This document shows positions 34,853 to 42,472 of a stretch of 64,000 bases of DNA, one piece after another. Origin of the DNA: Streptomyces sp. NBC_00461 (GTDB lineage: Bacteria > Actinomycetota > Actinomycetes > Streptomycetales > Streptomycetaceae); NCBI RefSeq assembly GCF_036013935.1, contig NZ_CP107902.1, positions 8,527,001-8,591,000 on the forward strand, read 5' to 3'. The position numbers and the translations under genes are program-made. Each line of letters begins with the position of its first letter. Within the stretch, counting starts at the first letter, position 1. Under the pieces are notes generated by a model. The model was given only the letters and a program-made list of their open reading frames with translations. It was not told the origin of the DNA and ran no database searches.

Positions 34853-35308
34853 TCACGTCTCCGCACGGGTGAAGACGACCCGGGGCTGACCGGGGCCGTT
34901 GTACTCCTCCTCCACACGGACATCGAAGCCCAGGCTGCGATGGAAGGCCGTGGAACCCTCGTTGCCGACGGTCGTGATCGCCTTCAGCCGGACCGCGCCC
35001 TGACGCCGCGCGGCCTCGGTGAAGGCCGCGTACAACGCGCGCCCCAGACCGATGCCGCGGGCATCGTCCCTCGTCGCGACCAGATGCACGTACCCGGTGC
35101 CGTCGGGCGTGACGAAGCCGATGAGATAGCCGAGGATGCCGTCGTCCGAGCGGGCGACCAGACACGTCGACCCGAACTCGTGCACCAGGGGCAGGAGATG
35201 GAGGGCGCGCAAGTCGCGCTCGCCCCAGTAGCGGGCGTGGTCCGCCAGGACCTGCTGGATGTCGGTGACATGGGCGGGAACGATCCGTGCGGCCATGGCG
35301 CCGATCAT
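34853..35308 (-). CDS. GNAT N-acetyltransferase
   Basis: A 151-residue GNAT-fold protein. The acetyl-CoA site is VHLVATRDDARGIGLGRALYAAF (split; Arg/Gly-x-Gly-x-Gly/Ala loop at ~85-95), followed by LKAITTVGNEGSTAFHRSLGFDV. Substrate unknown; small amine or metabolite acetylation is typical. ATG at 35308 or, four codons later, at 35296. It ends 5 bp from the convergent dehydrogenase stop and precedes the end of the MerR gene on the same strand. Confidence 0.85.
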   Translation of the reverse strand: MIGAMAARIVPAHVTDIQQVLADHARYWGERDLRALHLLPLVHEFGSTCLVARSDDGILGYLIGFVTPDGTGYVHLVATRDDARGIGLGRALYAAFTEAARRQGAVRLKAITTVGNEGSTAFHRSLGFDVRVEEEYNGPGQPRVVFTRAET

Positions 35309-35331
35309 GACAGAGTCGGCCGGAGGCGGGT

Positions 35332-36273
35332 TCAGGCGGTCGCCGTGGTCTGCTCGGCCAGGGCCGCGAGCAGCCAGTCGTGCGCCGATCCGGGGGTCGG
35401 CTCCGGACGGCGGCCCGGAGGGGTCACCACCACCGTCACCAGCTCCCAGTAGCGGTCGATCCGCGGGTCGGCCGCGAGCTGCCGCGCCAGCCGCCGGCGG
35501 AAGTCCGGGGTGTCCCGGGTGCCGTACGCGCTCGCGTACGCGGAGACGAAGGCGTCCAGCGCCTCGTCGGGGCACGGGGCGAGGTCCCGGCGCAGTCGCA
35601 CGCCCGCCAGGTCGTACGCCTCGGCGAGGCCCGCATACAGGACGGCCGACCCGCTGGCGCCCGCGGCCCGGTGCGCCTCCGGCTGCGGCTGCCCGGCGCC
35701 GCTGCACGGGCGGGTCGTGAGGGCGTGCAGCCGGGCGAACGCGAACACCTGGGCCGGGTCCGGATCGTCCGGCGGCTGCGGGACCGCCACCTCCAGGAAC
35801 GCCTTGACCGAGCGGGCCGGCATCCGCACCGGCAGCCAGGCACGCCAGAACCGGGCCAGCGGGGCCGTGCTCGGCGGGGCGCTCACCGCACCGATCAGAC
35901 GCAGCCGGTCGGCCCGCTCCTCGGGCGGACACTCCTGCACCAGCCGCAGCGCGGCCTCCCGCCAGCGCAGGGCCCTCAGCTCGGAGCCGAGTGCGCGCAG
36001 CCGGCCGGCCACCGCGTGCTCGAACGCACCGCCCGGCTCGCCCTCCGCCTCGTCGAGGACGCGGCGTACCTCGGGCAGCGGCAGGTCGAGGCCGCGCAGG
36101 GAACGGATCAGCCGCAGCCGGTCCAGGGCGCCGTGGCCGTAGCGGCGGTGTCCGCCGGCGCTGCGCGAGGTCTCCGGCAGCAGACCGCGGTCGGAGTAGA
36201 AGCGCACGGTCTTGACCGTGACGCCCGCATGTTCGGCAAGCTCCCCGATGCTCCACAGGCCGTCGTAGGACAT
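35332..36273 (-). CDS. MerR-family regulator
   Basis: A 313-residue regulator. The N-terminal MerR winged helix is WSIGELAEHAGVTVKTVRFYSD, RGLLPETSRSAGGHRRYG and LRLIRSLRGLDLPLPEVRRVL (residues 6-75). The long C-terminal part (~200 residues) is helical and without a Cys cluster, so a metal sensor is unlikely and an organic ligand is more probable. Divergent from the double hydrolase, whose promoter carries an ideal MerR-type 19-bp spacer with dyad. Confidence 0.9.
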   Translation of the reverse strand: MSYDGLWSIGELAEHAGVTVKTVRFYSDRGLLPETSRSAGGHRRYGHGALDRLRLIRSLRGLDLPLPEVRRVLDEAEGEPGGAFEHAVAGRLRALGSELRALRWREAALRLVQECPPEERADRLRLIGAVSAPPSTAPLARFWRAWLPVRMPARSVKAFLEVAVPQPPDDPDPAQVFAFARLHALTTRPCSGAGQPQPEAHRAAGASGSAVLYAGLAEAYDLAGVRLRRDLAPCPDEALDAFVSAYASAYGTRDTPDFRRRLARQLAADPRIDRYWELVTVVVTPPGRRPEPTPGSAHDWLLAALAEQTTATA

Positions 36274-36279
36274 GGACGG

Positions 36280-36310
36280 TTGAACCTCCCTCAGGGGGAG
36301 TTCCTACGGT
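36280..36310 (+). promoter_or_regulatory. MerR-type promoter with 19-bp spacer
   Basis: -35 TTGAAC (36280-36285) and -10 TACGGT (36305-36310) are separated by 19 bp. The dyad CTCCC-5-GGGAG (36286-36300) lies within the spacer. MerR proteins activate such over-long promoters by underwinding DNA, so the adjacent regulator probably drives the hydrolase gene from here. Confidence 0.82.
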
Positions 36311-36377
36311 ACCGGCGAGCGCGGACCTGGCGGAGGGGGCCAGGTCCGCGGACGGCGACGTACTGGAGGAGAGGCTC

Positions 36378-37973
36378 ATGACCGTATTCGTTCTGGTGGC
36401 AGGCGCGTTCACCGGCGCACACGTGTGGCAGGAGACAGCCGCGCGGCTGGCCGCGTCGGGCGCGGAGGTGCACTCGGTCGCCCTCACCGGACTCGACGGG
36501 TCCCGGCGCGGCACGGGGGTCCGCATCGACCTGGAGACACACATCGCGGATGTGATCGCGGCGATCGACTCGGTGGACGCGGCGGCCGGTGGGGACATCG
36601 TGCTGGTGGGCCACGGCTACGGCATCCATCCCGTGGTGGGCGCCGCCGACCGGCGGGCGGAGCGCATCGCCCGGATCGTCTGCCTGGACACGGGGATGCC
36701 GAAGGACGGCATCCCTGCCCTGGCCGCGGTGCCCGACCCGGACCTGCGCGCGCAGGTGGCCGAGCGGGCCGGGTCGGAGGCCGGGACGGAGGGGGCCGAC
36801 GGGGCGCGGGCGCCCAAGTCCCGTGCGGAATGGCAGCGTTGGGGCAGCACGGCCGGCGTGTCCGACACCGCGATGGACCGGCTCGTCGCGCTGGCCGCAC
36901 CGCAGCCGACGGCCACCCTGCTCCAGCCGCTGCGGCTGACCGGCGCGGTGACCGCGGTCCCCACCACCGGCGTGCTGTGCACCAGGAACGGCGCGAGCAT
37001 CGCGCTGGTCCAGCAGCTGGTGAGCCTGGGCGACCCCGACCTGCGGTTCCTGGCCGATCCCCGGGTGAGCTTCTTCGAACTGGCCACCGGACACTGGCCG
37101 ATGCTGTCCTGCCCGACCGAACTCGCCGTGGCCCTGCTGCGGGCCGCGGCCGGCGAGGGACAGCGGCTGAAGCCGGCCGACGACACCCAACCGCCCCCGC
37201 ATCTGCGGCCGTTCCCGCTGGACGTGCCCGAACTGCCGCGCGAGCGCAGGGGCAACGTCGACCTGTACCTGCCGCCCGACGCCGAGGGCCCGCGCCCGGC
37301 GGTGGTCTTCGTGCATGGCGGCCCGGTGCCCGCCGGGGTCCGGCCGACCCCGCGGGACTGGCCGACCCTGATGGGGTACGCCCGCCTCGCGGCAGCGCAG
37401 GGTGCGGTGGGCGTCACCCTGGACCACCGTCTGCACGACGTGGCCGACTACGAGCGCGCCGCCGAGGACGTGGCCGCCGCGGTGGAGCTGGCGCGGGCGG
37501 ACCCCCGGGTGGACGCGGACCGGATCGCGCTGTGGTTCTTCTCGGCGGGCGGGCTCATCATGGCGGACTGGCTGCGGGCTCGACCGGTGTGGCTGCGCTG
37601 CGTCGCCGCGACCTATCCGATCCTGGCGCCGATGCCGAACTGGGGGCTGGCCGGCAGCGGCTTCCTCCCCGCCGAGGCGGTGGCGCACGCGGGCAACCTG
37701 CCGGTCGTGCTGACCCGCGTGGGCCTGGAGATGCCCGAGATCGCCGTCACCGTCGAGGAGTTCCTGGCAGCGGCCAAGGACGCCGGGACGGACGTCGAGG
37801 TGGTCGACGTACCGCACGGCCGCCACGGCTTCGAGACGCTCGCCCCCGTCGAGGAGTGGCGTGACGCCGTCCACCGCGCCATGGGGTCGGTGCTGGCGCG
37901 TCTGACGCCGACGGCGTTCGCCTACCCGCCCACGGCCGAGCGCGGCCGCGGCTCGAACCCAGCCGCCCGGTAG
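36378..37973 (+). CDS. Tandem alpha/beta-hydrolase fusion
   Basis: A 531-residue protein built of two alpha/beta-hydrolase domains. Domain 1 (1-~250): TVFVLVAGAFTGAHVWQETA, then VLVGHGYGIHPVVGAA at the nucleophile elbow, where the expected Ser is replaced (G-H-G-Y-G), and FELATGHWPMLSCP carrying the terminal His. Domain 2 (~285-520): PAVVFVHGGPVPAG oxyanion motif, LWFFSAGGLIMADWL with Ser in F-S-A-G-G, and DVPHGRHGFETL with the His. So domain 2 seems catalytic and domain 1 may be degenerate or use another residue. Likely induced by the MerR protein; substrate unknown. Overlaps the convergent dehydrogenase by 52 bp. Confidence 0.8.
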   Translation: MTVFVLVAGAFTGAHVWQETAARLAASGAEVHSVALTGLDGSRRGTGVRIDLETHIADVIAAIDSVDAAAGGDIVLVGHGYGIHPVVGAADRRAERIARIVCLDTGMPKDGIPALAAVPDPDLRAQVAERAGSEAGTEGADGARAPKSRAEWQRWGSTAGVSDTAMDRLVALAAPQPTATLLQPLRLTGAVTAVPTTGVLCTRNGASIALVQQLVSLGDPDLRFLADPRVSFFELATGHWPMLSCPTELAVALLRAAAGEGQRLKPADDTQPPPHLRPFPLDVPELPRERRGNVDLYLPPDAEGPRPAVVFVHGGPVPAGVRPTPRDWPTLMGYARLAAAQGAVGVTLDHRLHDVADYERAAEDVAAAVELARADPRVDADRIALWFFSAGGLIMADWLRARPVWLRCVAATYPILAPMPNWGLAGSGFLPAEAVAHAGNLPVVLTRVGLEMPEIAVTVEEFLAAAKDAGTDVEVVDVPHGRHGFETLAPVEEWRDAVHRAMGSVLARLTPTAFAYPPTAERGRGSNPAAR

Positions 37974-38944
37974 CACGCGTCGATCAGCGTCATCGTCGCC
38001 ACCGCGTCGTCCGCGTCCAGTGGCAGCGCGACACCCTCCCGGACCCGCGCCGCGAACGCCTCCAACTGGTACGTGTACGACGACCGGGTCCCGAGGTGCT
38101 CCGTCCGCTCACCCTGTGCCGTACGGATCACCAGCCGGTCGTCGAGCTGGGGGAGGACGAAGTTCGGGGCGTGGACCTCGCCCCGGCTGCCGACGATGCG
38201 GCAGCTCATCTCCAGCTTGTCGTACGCCATGTGGCAGCGCGCCGATCCGGTGGCCCCGCCCGGGAACTCCAGGTCGGCGTCGAGCCATTCGTCGATGCCC
38301 GGTGCGCCCGCCCGCTCCCCGCCGCGCGCGGAGACGAGTCGCGGCGCGCCGCCCGCCCACGGCGCCAGCATCCGCTGGGCGTGCAGGCTGTAGCAGCCCA
38401 GGTCCATCACGGCGCCGCCGGCGAGCGGCAGGGACCAGCGCGGGTCGGTGTCCGCGGGGGCCTGTATCGCGACCGTCGTCTCCACCCGCCGCAGGTCGCC
38501 CAGTTCACCGCTTTCGAGGAGCTCGTGCAGACGGCGGGTGAGCGGGTGGAAGAGGTAGTGGAACGCCTCCATGAAGACCGTGCCGGCCTTCGCCGCCGCC
38601 TCCCGCACCTCGGCGGCCTCCTCCGCGTTGCTCGCGGACGGCTTCTCGCTCAGGACGTGCTTGCCGGCCGCGAGGGCCGCGCTGTTCCACGGGCCGTGCA
38701 GGCCGTTGGCGAGCGGGTTGTAGACGACCTCGACCTCGGGGTCGGCGAGCAGGTCGGCGTACGAGTGAGCGACCCGCTGCACGCCGTGCGCGGCGGCGAA
38801 GGCCTCGGCGCGGGACCGGTCGCGGGCGGCCACCGCGACCAGGCGGTGGCCGCCCCTGCGGGCGGGGTCGATCAGGGCGCGCTCGGTGATCCGTGCGGCG
38901 CCCAGGACGCCGATGCGCAGGGGTTCGCGGACCGTGTCGCTCAT
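37922..38944 (-). CDS. Gfo/Idh/MocA oxidoreductase (glucose-fructose oxidoreductase-like)
   Basis: A 340-residue NAD(P)-dependent dehydrogenase. RIGVLGAARITERALIDPAR at the N-terminus, NPLANGLHGPWNSAALAAGKHVLSEKPSASN (split; EKP at ~100), MEAFHYLFHPLTRRL (~124) and AGGAVMDLGCYSLHAQRML (~173). The EAFHYLFHP and MDLGCY pattern is that of dimeric dihydrodiol / D-xylose dehydrogenase-like members. GAGGAGG precedes the ATG. A short frame (38967) lies just upstream on the same strand. Substrate unknown. Confidence 0.86.
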   Translation of the reverse strand: MSDTVREPLRIGVLGAARITERALIDPARRGGHRLVAVAARDRSRAEAFAAAHGVQRVAHSYADLLADPEVEVVYNPLANGLHGPWNSAALAAGKHVLSEKPSASNAEEAAEVREAAAKAGTVFMEAFHYLFHPLTRRLHELLESGELGDLRRVETTVAIQAPADTDPRWSLPLAGGAVMDLGCYSLHAQRMLAPWAGGAPRLVSARGGERAGAPGIDEWLDADLEFPGGATGSARCHMAYDKLEMSCRIVGSRGEVHAPNFVLPQLDDRLVIRTAQGERTEHLGTRSSYTYQLEAFAARVREGVALPLDADDAVATMTLIDACYRAAGFEPRPRSAVGG

Positions 38945-38966
38945 GACTTCGTTCCTCCTCGATGCG

Positions 38967-39116
38967 TTACTGGTCGTAGGCCCGGCCGTCGACGTGCACG
39001 CTCTGGAACTTTCCGGCCGCCGTCTCCTGCTCCTCTGGGACGGTCACCCGGTGTCCGGTGCGCTCCGGATCACGGGCGAAGGGCGAGCCCGCTCGGCCCG
39101 TGCCGATGGCGATCAC
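38967..39116 (-). CDS. Possible 49-residue protein upstream of the dehydrogenase
   Basis: A GTG-initiated frame of 49 codons that ends 22 bp before the next gene, in the same direction. Its composition is protein-like at the end (TGHRVTVPEEQE, then FQSVHVDGRAYDQ). GAGGAG lies about 14 bases upstream of the GTG, closer to an in-frame CTG. No family is recognised. It may be a genuine small protein or the tail of a decayed gene. Confidence 0.4.
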   Translation of the reverse strand: MIAIGTGRAGSPFARDPERTGHRVTVPEEQETAAGKFQSVHVDGRAYDQ

Positions 39117-39180
39117 GCTGCGCAGGGTAACTCCTCGCGGGAGACGGCGCGTTCACGAGGTGTGTCGCATACCCGTGATA

Positions 39181-39225
39181 CTCGTGTTCCGGGCGCCGGA
39201 GGCCGCCCCGCGCCCGGAACACGAG
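39181..39225 (-). terminator. Terminator after iolG
   Basis: A perfect 16-bp stem (CTCGTGTTCCGGGCGC) with a 13-base loop begins 15 bp beyond the iolG stop. Confidence 0.88.
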
Positions 39226-39239
39226 AACGGTGGGCACGG

Positions 39240-40244
39240 TCAGGCGGTGCGGACCTCGGCGATCGTCACGGGCCGGTGCTCGTGCAGCGACAGGGTGCAC
39301 GCGTCGGCGATCCAGCCGGCCTCCAGGGCGTCCGCCACCGTGCAGGGCGAGGGCCGGGTACCGGCGACGACCTCGGTGAACGCGGTGAGTTCGGCACGGT
39401 AGGCCTCGGTGAAGCGGTCCATGAAGAAGTCGTGCGGGGTGCCGGCCGGGAAGGACACGCCAGGCTCGACCGAGCGCAGCGGCAGCTTGTCCTCCAGGCC
39501 CACCGCGATGGAGTCCTGGAATCCGTGGATCTCCATGCGGACGTCGTAACCGCGCGCGTTGTGGCGGGAGTTGGACACCACGGCGATCGTGCCGTCGTCG
39601 AGGGTGAGGATGGCGCCGGTGGTGTCGGCGTCGCCCGCGTCCTTGATGTAGTCGGCGCCCCGGTTGCCCCCGACCGCGTACACCTCGACGACCTCGCGGC
39701 CCGTCACCCAGCGGATGATGTCGAAGTCGTGGACGGAGCAGTCGCGGAAGATGCCGCCGGAGGCGGCGATGTACGCGGCCGGCGGGGGCGCCGGGTCCAG
39801 CGTGGTCGACCGTACGGTGTGCAGTTTGCCCAGCTCGCCGCTGTGCACGGCGGCGCGGGCGGCGACGAATCCGGCGTCGAAGCGGCGGTTGTAGCCGATC
39901 TGGATCGGCACGTCGCTGCCCTCGACGGCCTTGAGGACCTCGACGCCCTCGGCCATCGTCCTGGCGACGGGCTTCTCGCAGAAGACCGGGACACCGGCCT
40001 CGACCCCGGCCAGGATCAGCCCGGGGTGGGCGTCCGTCGCGGCCGCGATCACGATGCCGTCCACACCGGCGGCCAGCAGGGCCTCCGGCGAGTCCACGAC
40101 CTCGCCGCCGAAGCGCTCCGCCGCGGACTTGGCGGCGTCCGCGAACGGGTCGGTGAGCACCAGCGACTCGACCGCGTCGAGTCCGGAGAGGGTCTCGGCA
40201 TGGAAGGCGCCGATGCGGCCGAGGCCGAGGATTCCGATACGCAT
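39240..40244 (-). CDS. iolG: Inositol 2-dehydrogenase, IolG-like
   Basis: A 334-residue NAD-dependent dehydrogenase. Rossmann RIGILGLGRIGAFHAETL, FCEKPVARTMAEGVEVLK (~92), IQIGYNRRFDAGFVAAR (~118, catalytic Lys in EKP, Arg/Asp following), SGGIFRDCSVHDFDIIRWV (~168) and the NSRHNARGYDVR segment match myo-inositol 2-dehydrogenases, which oxidise inositol to scyllo-inosose. It is about 5 kb from the transporter genes and in its own unit ending in a strong terminator. scyllo-Inositol is an alternative substrate. Confidence 0.88.
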   Translation of the reverse strand: MRIGILGLGRIGAFHAETLSGLDAVESLVLTDPFADAAKSAAERFGGEVVDSPEALLAAGVDGIVIAAATDAHPGLILAGVEAGVPVFCEKPVARTMAEGVEVLKAVEGSDVPIQIGYNRRFDAGFVAARAAVHSGELGKLHTVRSTTLDPAPPPAAYIAASGGIFRDCSVHDFDIIRWVTGREVVEVYAVGGNRGADYIKDAGDADTTGAILTLDDGTIAVVSNSRHNARGYDVRMEIHGFQDSIAVGLEDKLPLRSVEPGVSFPAGTPHDFFMDRFTEAYRAELTAFTEVVAGTRPSPCTVADALEAGWIADACTLSLHEHRPVTIAEVRTA

Positions 40245-40291
40245 GAGCTCCGCTGCTTTCCTGTTTCCTGGTGTGTGGTTGCTGTCCGTTG

Positions 40292-40308
40292 CCGGGGCTC
40301 CGCCCCGG
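40292..40308 (-). terminator. Short GC hairpin between SDR and iolG
   Basis: CCGGGGC-TCC-GCCCCGG is a 7-bp stem in the 140-bp gap after the SDR gene. A second GC-rich stem (CCCCC/GGGGG) lies at about 40342-40354. A weak terminator or attenuator is possible. Confidence 0.5.
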
Positions 40309-40384
40309 ACCCCGATCGCCCTTCGGGCTCGTCCTCGAACTCCCCCGGAGGGGGCACCCCCGGACGGGCTGGAACGGGCATGGA

Positions 40385-41161
40385 TCAGTCCAGGCCGCCC
40401 AGGACGTTCTGGTCCCAGTCGATGACCGAACCCGTGACGACGCCCGAGCGGTCCGACAGCAGGAAGACCGCGAAGTCCGCGATCTCGTCCGGCTGGCCGA
40501 GCTTGCCCATCGGGAGCCTGGCGGCGGCCTCCTCGCGCCAGTCGTCCTCGGCGTCGTGGAACTTCCGCTGCGTGGCGTCCTCGCCCTCGGTCGCCGTCCA
40601 GCCGATGTTGAGGCCGTTGATCCGGATCCGGTCCCAGCGGTGCGCGTGCGCCGCGTTGCGGGTCAGGCCGATCAGGCCCGCCTTCGCGGCGACGTACGGC
40701 GCCAGGAACGGCTGCCCGCCGTGCGCCGAGGAGGTGATGATGTTGACGACCGTGCCGGACGCCTTCCGGGAGACCATGTCCGCGACGGCGGCCTGCATCG
40801 CGAAGAACGGCGCCCTCAGGTTGATCGCGATGTGCTGGTCGAACAGCTCGGGCGTGGTGTCGAGGAGCGTGCCACGCGAGGTCAGCCCGGCGGAGTTGAC
40901 CAGGCAGTCGATCCGCCCGTACGCGGCGACCACGTCACCCACGGCGGTCCCCGCCTGCTCGGCGTCCGAGAGGTCGGCGCGCACGAACATCGCCTTGCCG
41001 CCGGCCGCCGTCAGCTCGGTCACCAGCGCCTCGCCCGGTGCCGGACGCCGCCCGGTCACGGCCACCACGGCGCCCTCACGGACCGCGGCCCGCGCGATGG
41101 CGGCGCCGACGCCCTGGCTGCCGCCGTTGACGAGGACGACCTTGTCGTCGAGAAGTCCCAT
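40385..41161 (-). CDS. SDR-family oxidoreductase
   Basis: A classical 258-residue short-chain dehydrogenase. NAD(P) motif VVLVNGGSQGVGAAIARAA, NSAGL (~90), catalytic Ser in IITSSAHGG and YVAAK (~157), then INGLNIGWTATEGEDATQRK, longer than usual after the catalytic helix. Forms a pair with the upstream PhyH-type dioxygenase (16-bp gap), so they probably act on the same sugar or polyol compound. Substrate unknown. Confidence 0.9.
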   Translation of the reverse strand: MGLLDDKVVLVNGGSQGVGAAIARAAVREGAVVAVTGRRPAPGEALVTELTAAGGKAMFVRADLSDAEQAGTAVGDVVAAYGRIDCLVNSAGLTSRGTLLDTTPELFDQHIAINLRAPFFAMQAAVADMVSRKASGTVVNIITSSAHGGQPFLAPYVAAKAGLIGLTRNAAHAHRWDRIRINGLNIGWTATEGEDATQRKFHDAEDDWREEAAARLPMGKLGQPDEIADFAVFLLSDRSGVVTGSVIDWDQNVLGGLD

Positions 41162-41177
41162 GACGTTCCGGGTCCTT

Positions 41178-42341
41178 TCAGCTTTCACGGCGCTCGGCGC
41201 CGGCCCGCAGTGCGTCCCGAAGAACCTCGGGCGTCCATGACTCGCGCAGTGCGCGCCGTACGACGTCCGCCTGCGCGGGCGGGGCAAGACCGTCGACCGG
41301 CGGATCGCTGTCGAGGTTGGTGGGGAAGGGGTAGCTCTCGGCGCTCGCGGCGATCACGTTCTCCAGCCACTCCTCACCGACCCCCTCGGCGCCGCGCCTG
41401 AGCAGCACGGGGAACATCGCGTTCGCGACGGCCTCGCGGTCCACCGTCTCCATGGCCCGCCCGAAGGCGGAGGACACCTGCAGCAGGTTGGCCATGCGGC
41501 GGATGTCCGCCGAGCGGTTGGTGCCGGCCGCATGGAACAGCGCGGGGTTGAAGAAGGCCGCGTCGCCCTTGGAGAGCGGGAGTTGGACGTGGTTGGCCTC
41601 GAAGTACGCCTGGAATTCCGGCAGTCGCCAGGCCAGGTAGCCGGGTTCGTACCGCTGCGAGTACGGCAGGTACATCGTCGGCCCGGACTCGACGGGCATG
41701 TCGCAGTGCGCGACGGCGCCCTGGAGGGTGAGCACGGGGGAGAGGGCGTGCACATGCGCCGGGTAGGCGGCCGCGACCTCGTTGGACAGGAAGCCCAGGT
41801 GGTAGTCCCGGTGCACGGTCTGCGCCGCGCCGCCCGGGTTGACCACGTTGACCTGCGAGGTGACCTGGTAGCCGGGGCCGAGCCAGGCCGCCGAGACCAG
41901 CGCCAGGATGTCGCTCGCGTAGTAGTCGGCGAACGCCTCGGGGTCGTACAGGGCCGCCTTCTCCAGCGCGTTCCACACACGGTCGTTGGCGCCCGGCCTG
42001 GCGAAGTGGTCCCCGGCGTTCGCGCCCGAGGCGCGCTGTTCGGCGATCAGGGCGTCGAAGACCGCGCTGAGCCGGTCGACGACGGACGGGTCGGGGAACG
42101 CGCCCTCGAAGACAACGATGCCGGGGCCGTCGGTCAGGGCCCGGACCAGCTCGGCCCGCACGGGGCGCCGCTCGGCCTTGCGCAGCCGCTCGCTGTCGTA
42201 GACCAGGACGCCCTGCTCGACGGCGGAGGCATGCGGGTAGTCCGCGAGGTCGGTGGTCCGCTCGACGAGTTCTCGGAAGTCGGCCAGGTCGCAGTCCCGC
42301 TCGGACAGCCAGGCGCGGTGGTCCACGGGGGTGGCGGACAT
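41178..42341 (-). CDS. Phytanoyl-CoA dioxygenase (PhyH) family protein
   Basis: A 387-residue Fe(II)/2-oxoglutarate oxygenase-like protein. The double-stranded beta-helix has the metal triad start HRDYHLGF (His-x-Asp, ~190) and a distal His in NPALFHAAGTNRSADIRRM (~275), whose Arg should bind 2-oxoglutarate. It probably hydroxylates a small molecule, coupled with the SDR. Divergent from a LacI gene; a 12-bp palindrome at 42408 lies between them. Confidence 0.85.
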   Translation of the reverse strand: MSATPVDHRAWLSERDCDLADFRELVERTTDLADYPHASAVEQGVLVYDSERLRKAERRPVRAELVRALTDGPGIVVFEGAFPDPSVVDRLSAVFDALIAEQRASGANAGDHFARPGANDRVWNALEKAALYDPEAFADYYASDILALVSAAWLGPGYQVTSQVNVVNPGGAAQTVHRDYHLGFLSNEVAAAYPAHVHALSPVLTLQGAVAHCDMPVESGPTMYLPYSQRYEPGYLAWRLPEFQAYFEANHVQLPLSKGDAAFFNPALFHAAGTNRSADIRRMANLLQVSSAFGRAMETVDREAVANAMFPVLLRRGAEGVGEEWLENVIAASAESYPFPTNLDSDPPVDGLAPPAQADVVRRALRESWTPEVLRDALRAGAERRES

Positions 42342-42407
42342 CGGCGTCCTTTCGGTCGGGGGGGACGGCACGGCTCTCGGTGACACCGTCGGGCCGCGCT
42401 GCCATTC

Positions 42408-42419
42408 TTGTCATGACAA
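42408..42419. promoter_or_regulatory. Candidate LacI operator TTGTCATGACAA
   Basis: A perfect 12-bp palindrome in the 131-bp divergent region between the PhyH and LacI genes, 53 bp before the LacI ATG and 66 bp before the dioxygenase ATG. Confidence 0.6.
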
Positions 42420-42472
42420 ACCCGTCGAACAACCGGCACGCGGCCATCAAAAACCCCTCAAGGAGCCACCGT

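Noticed and set aside
40245..40384. A possible gene in the SDR-iolG gap.
   Set aside because: Only GC-rich hairpins and leader sequence; no frame with a start and protein-like content.
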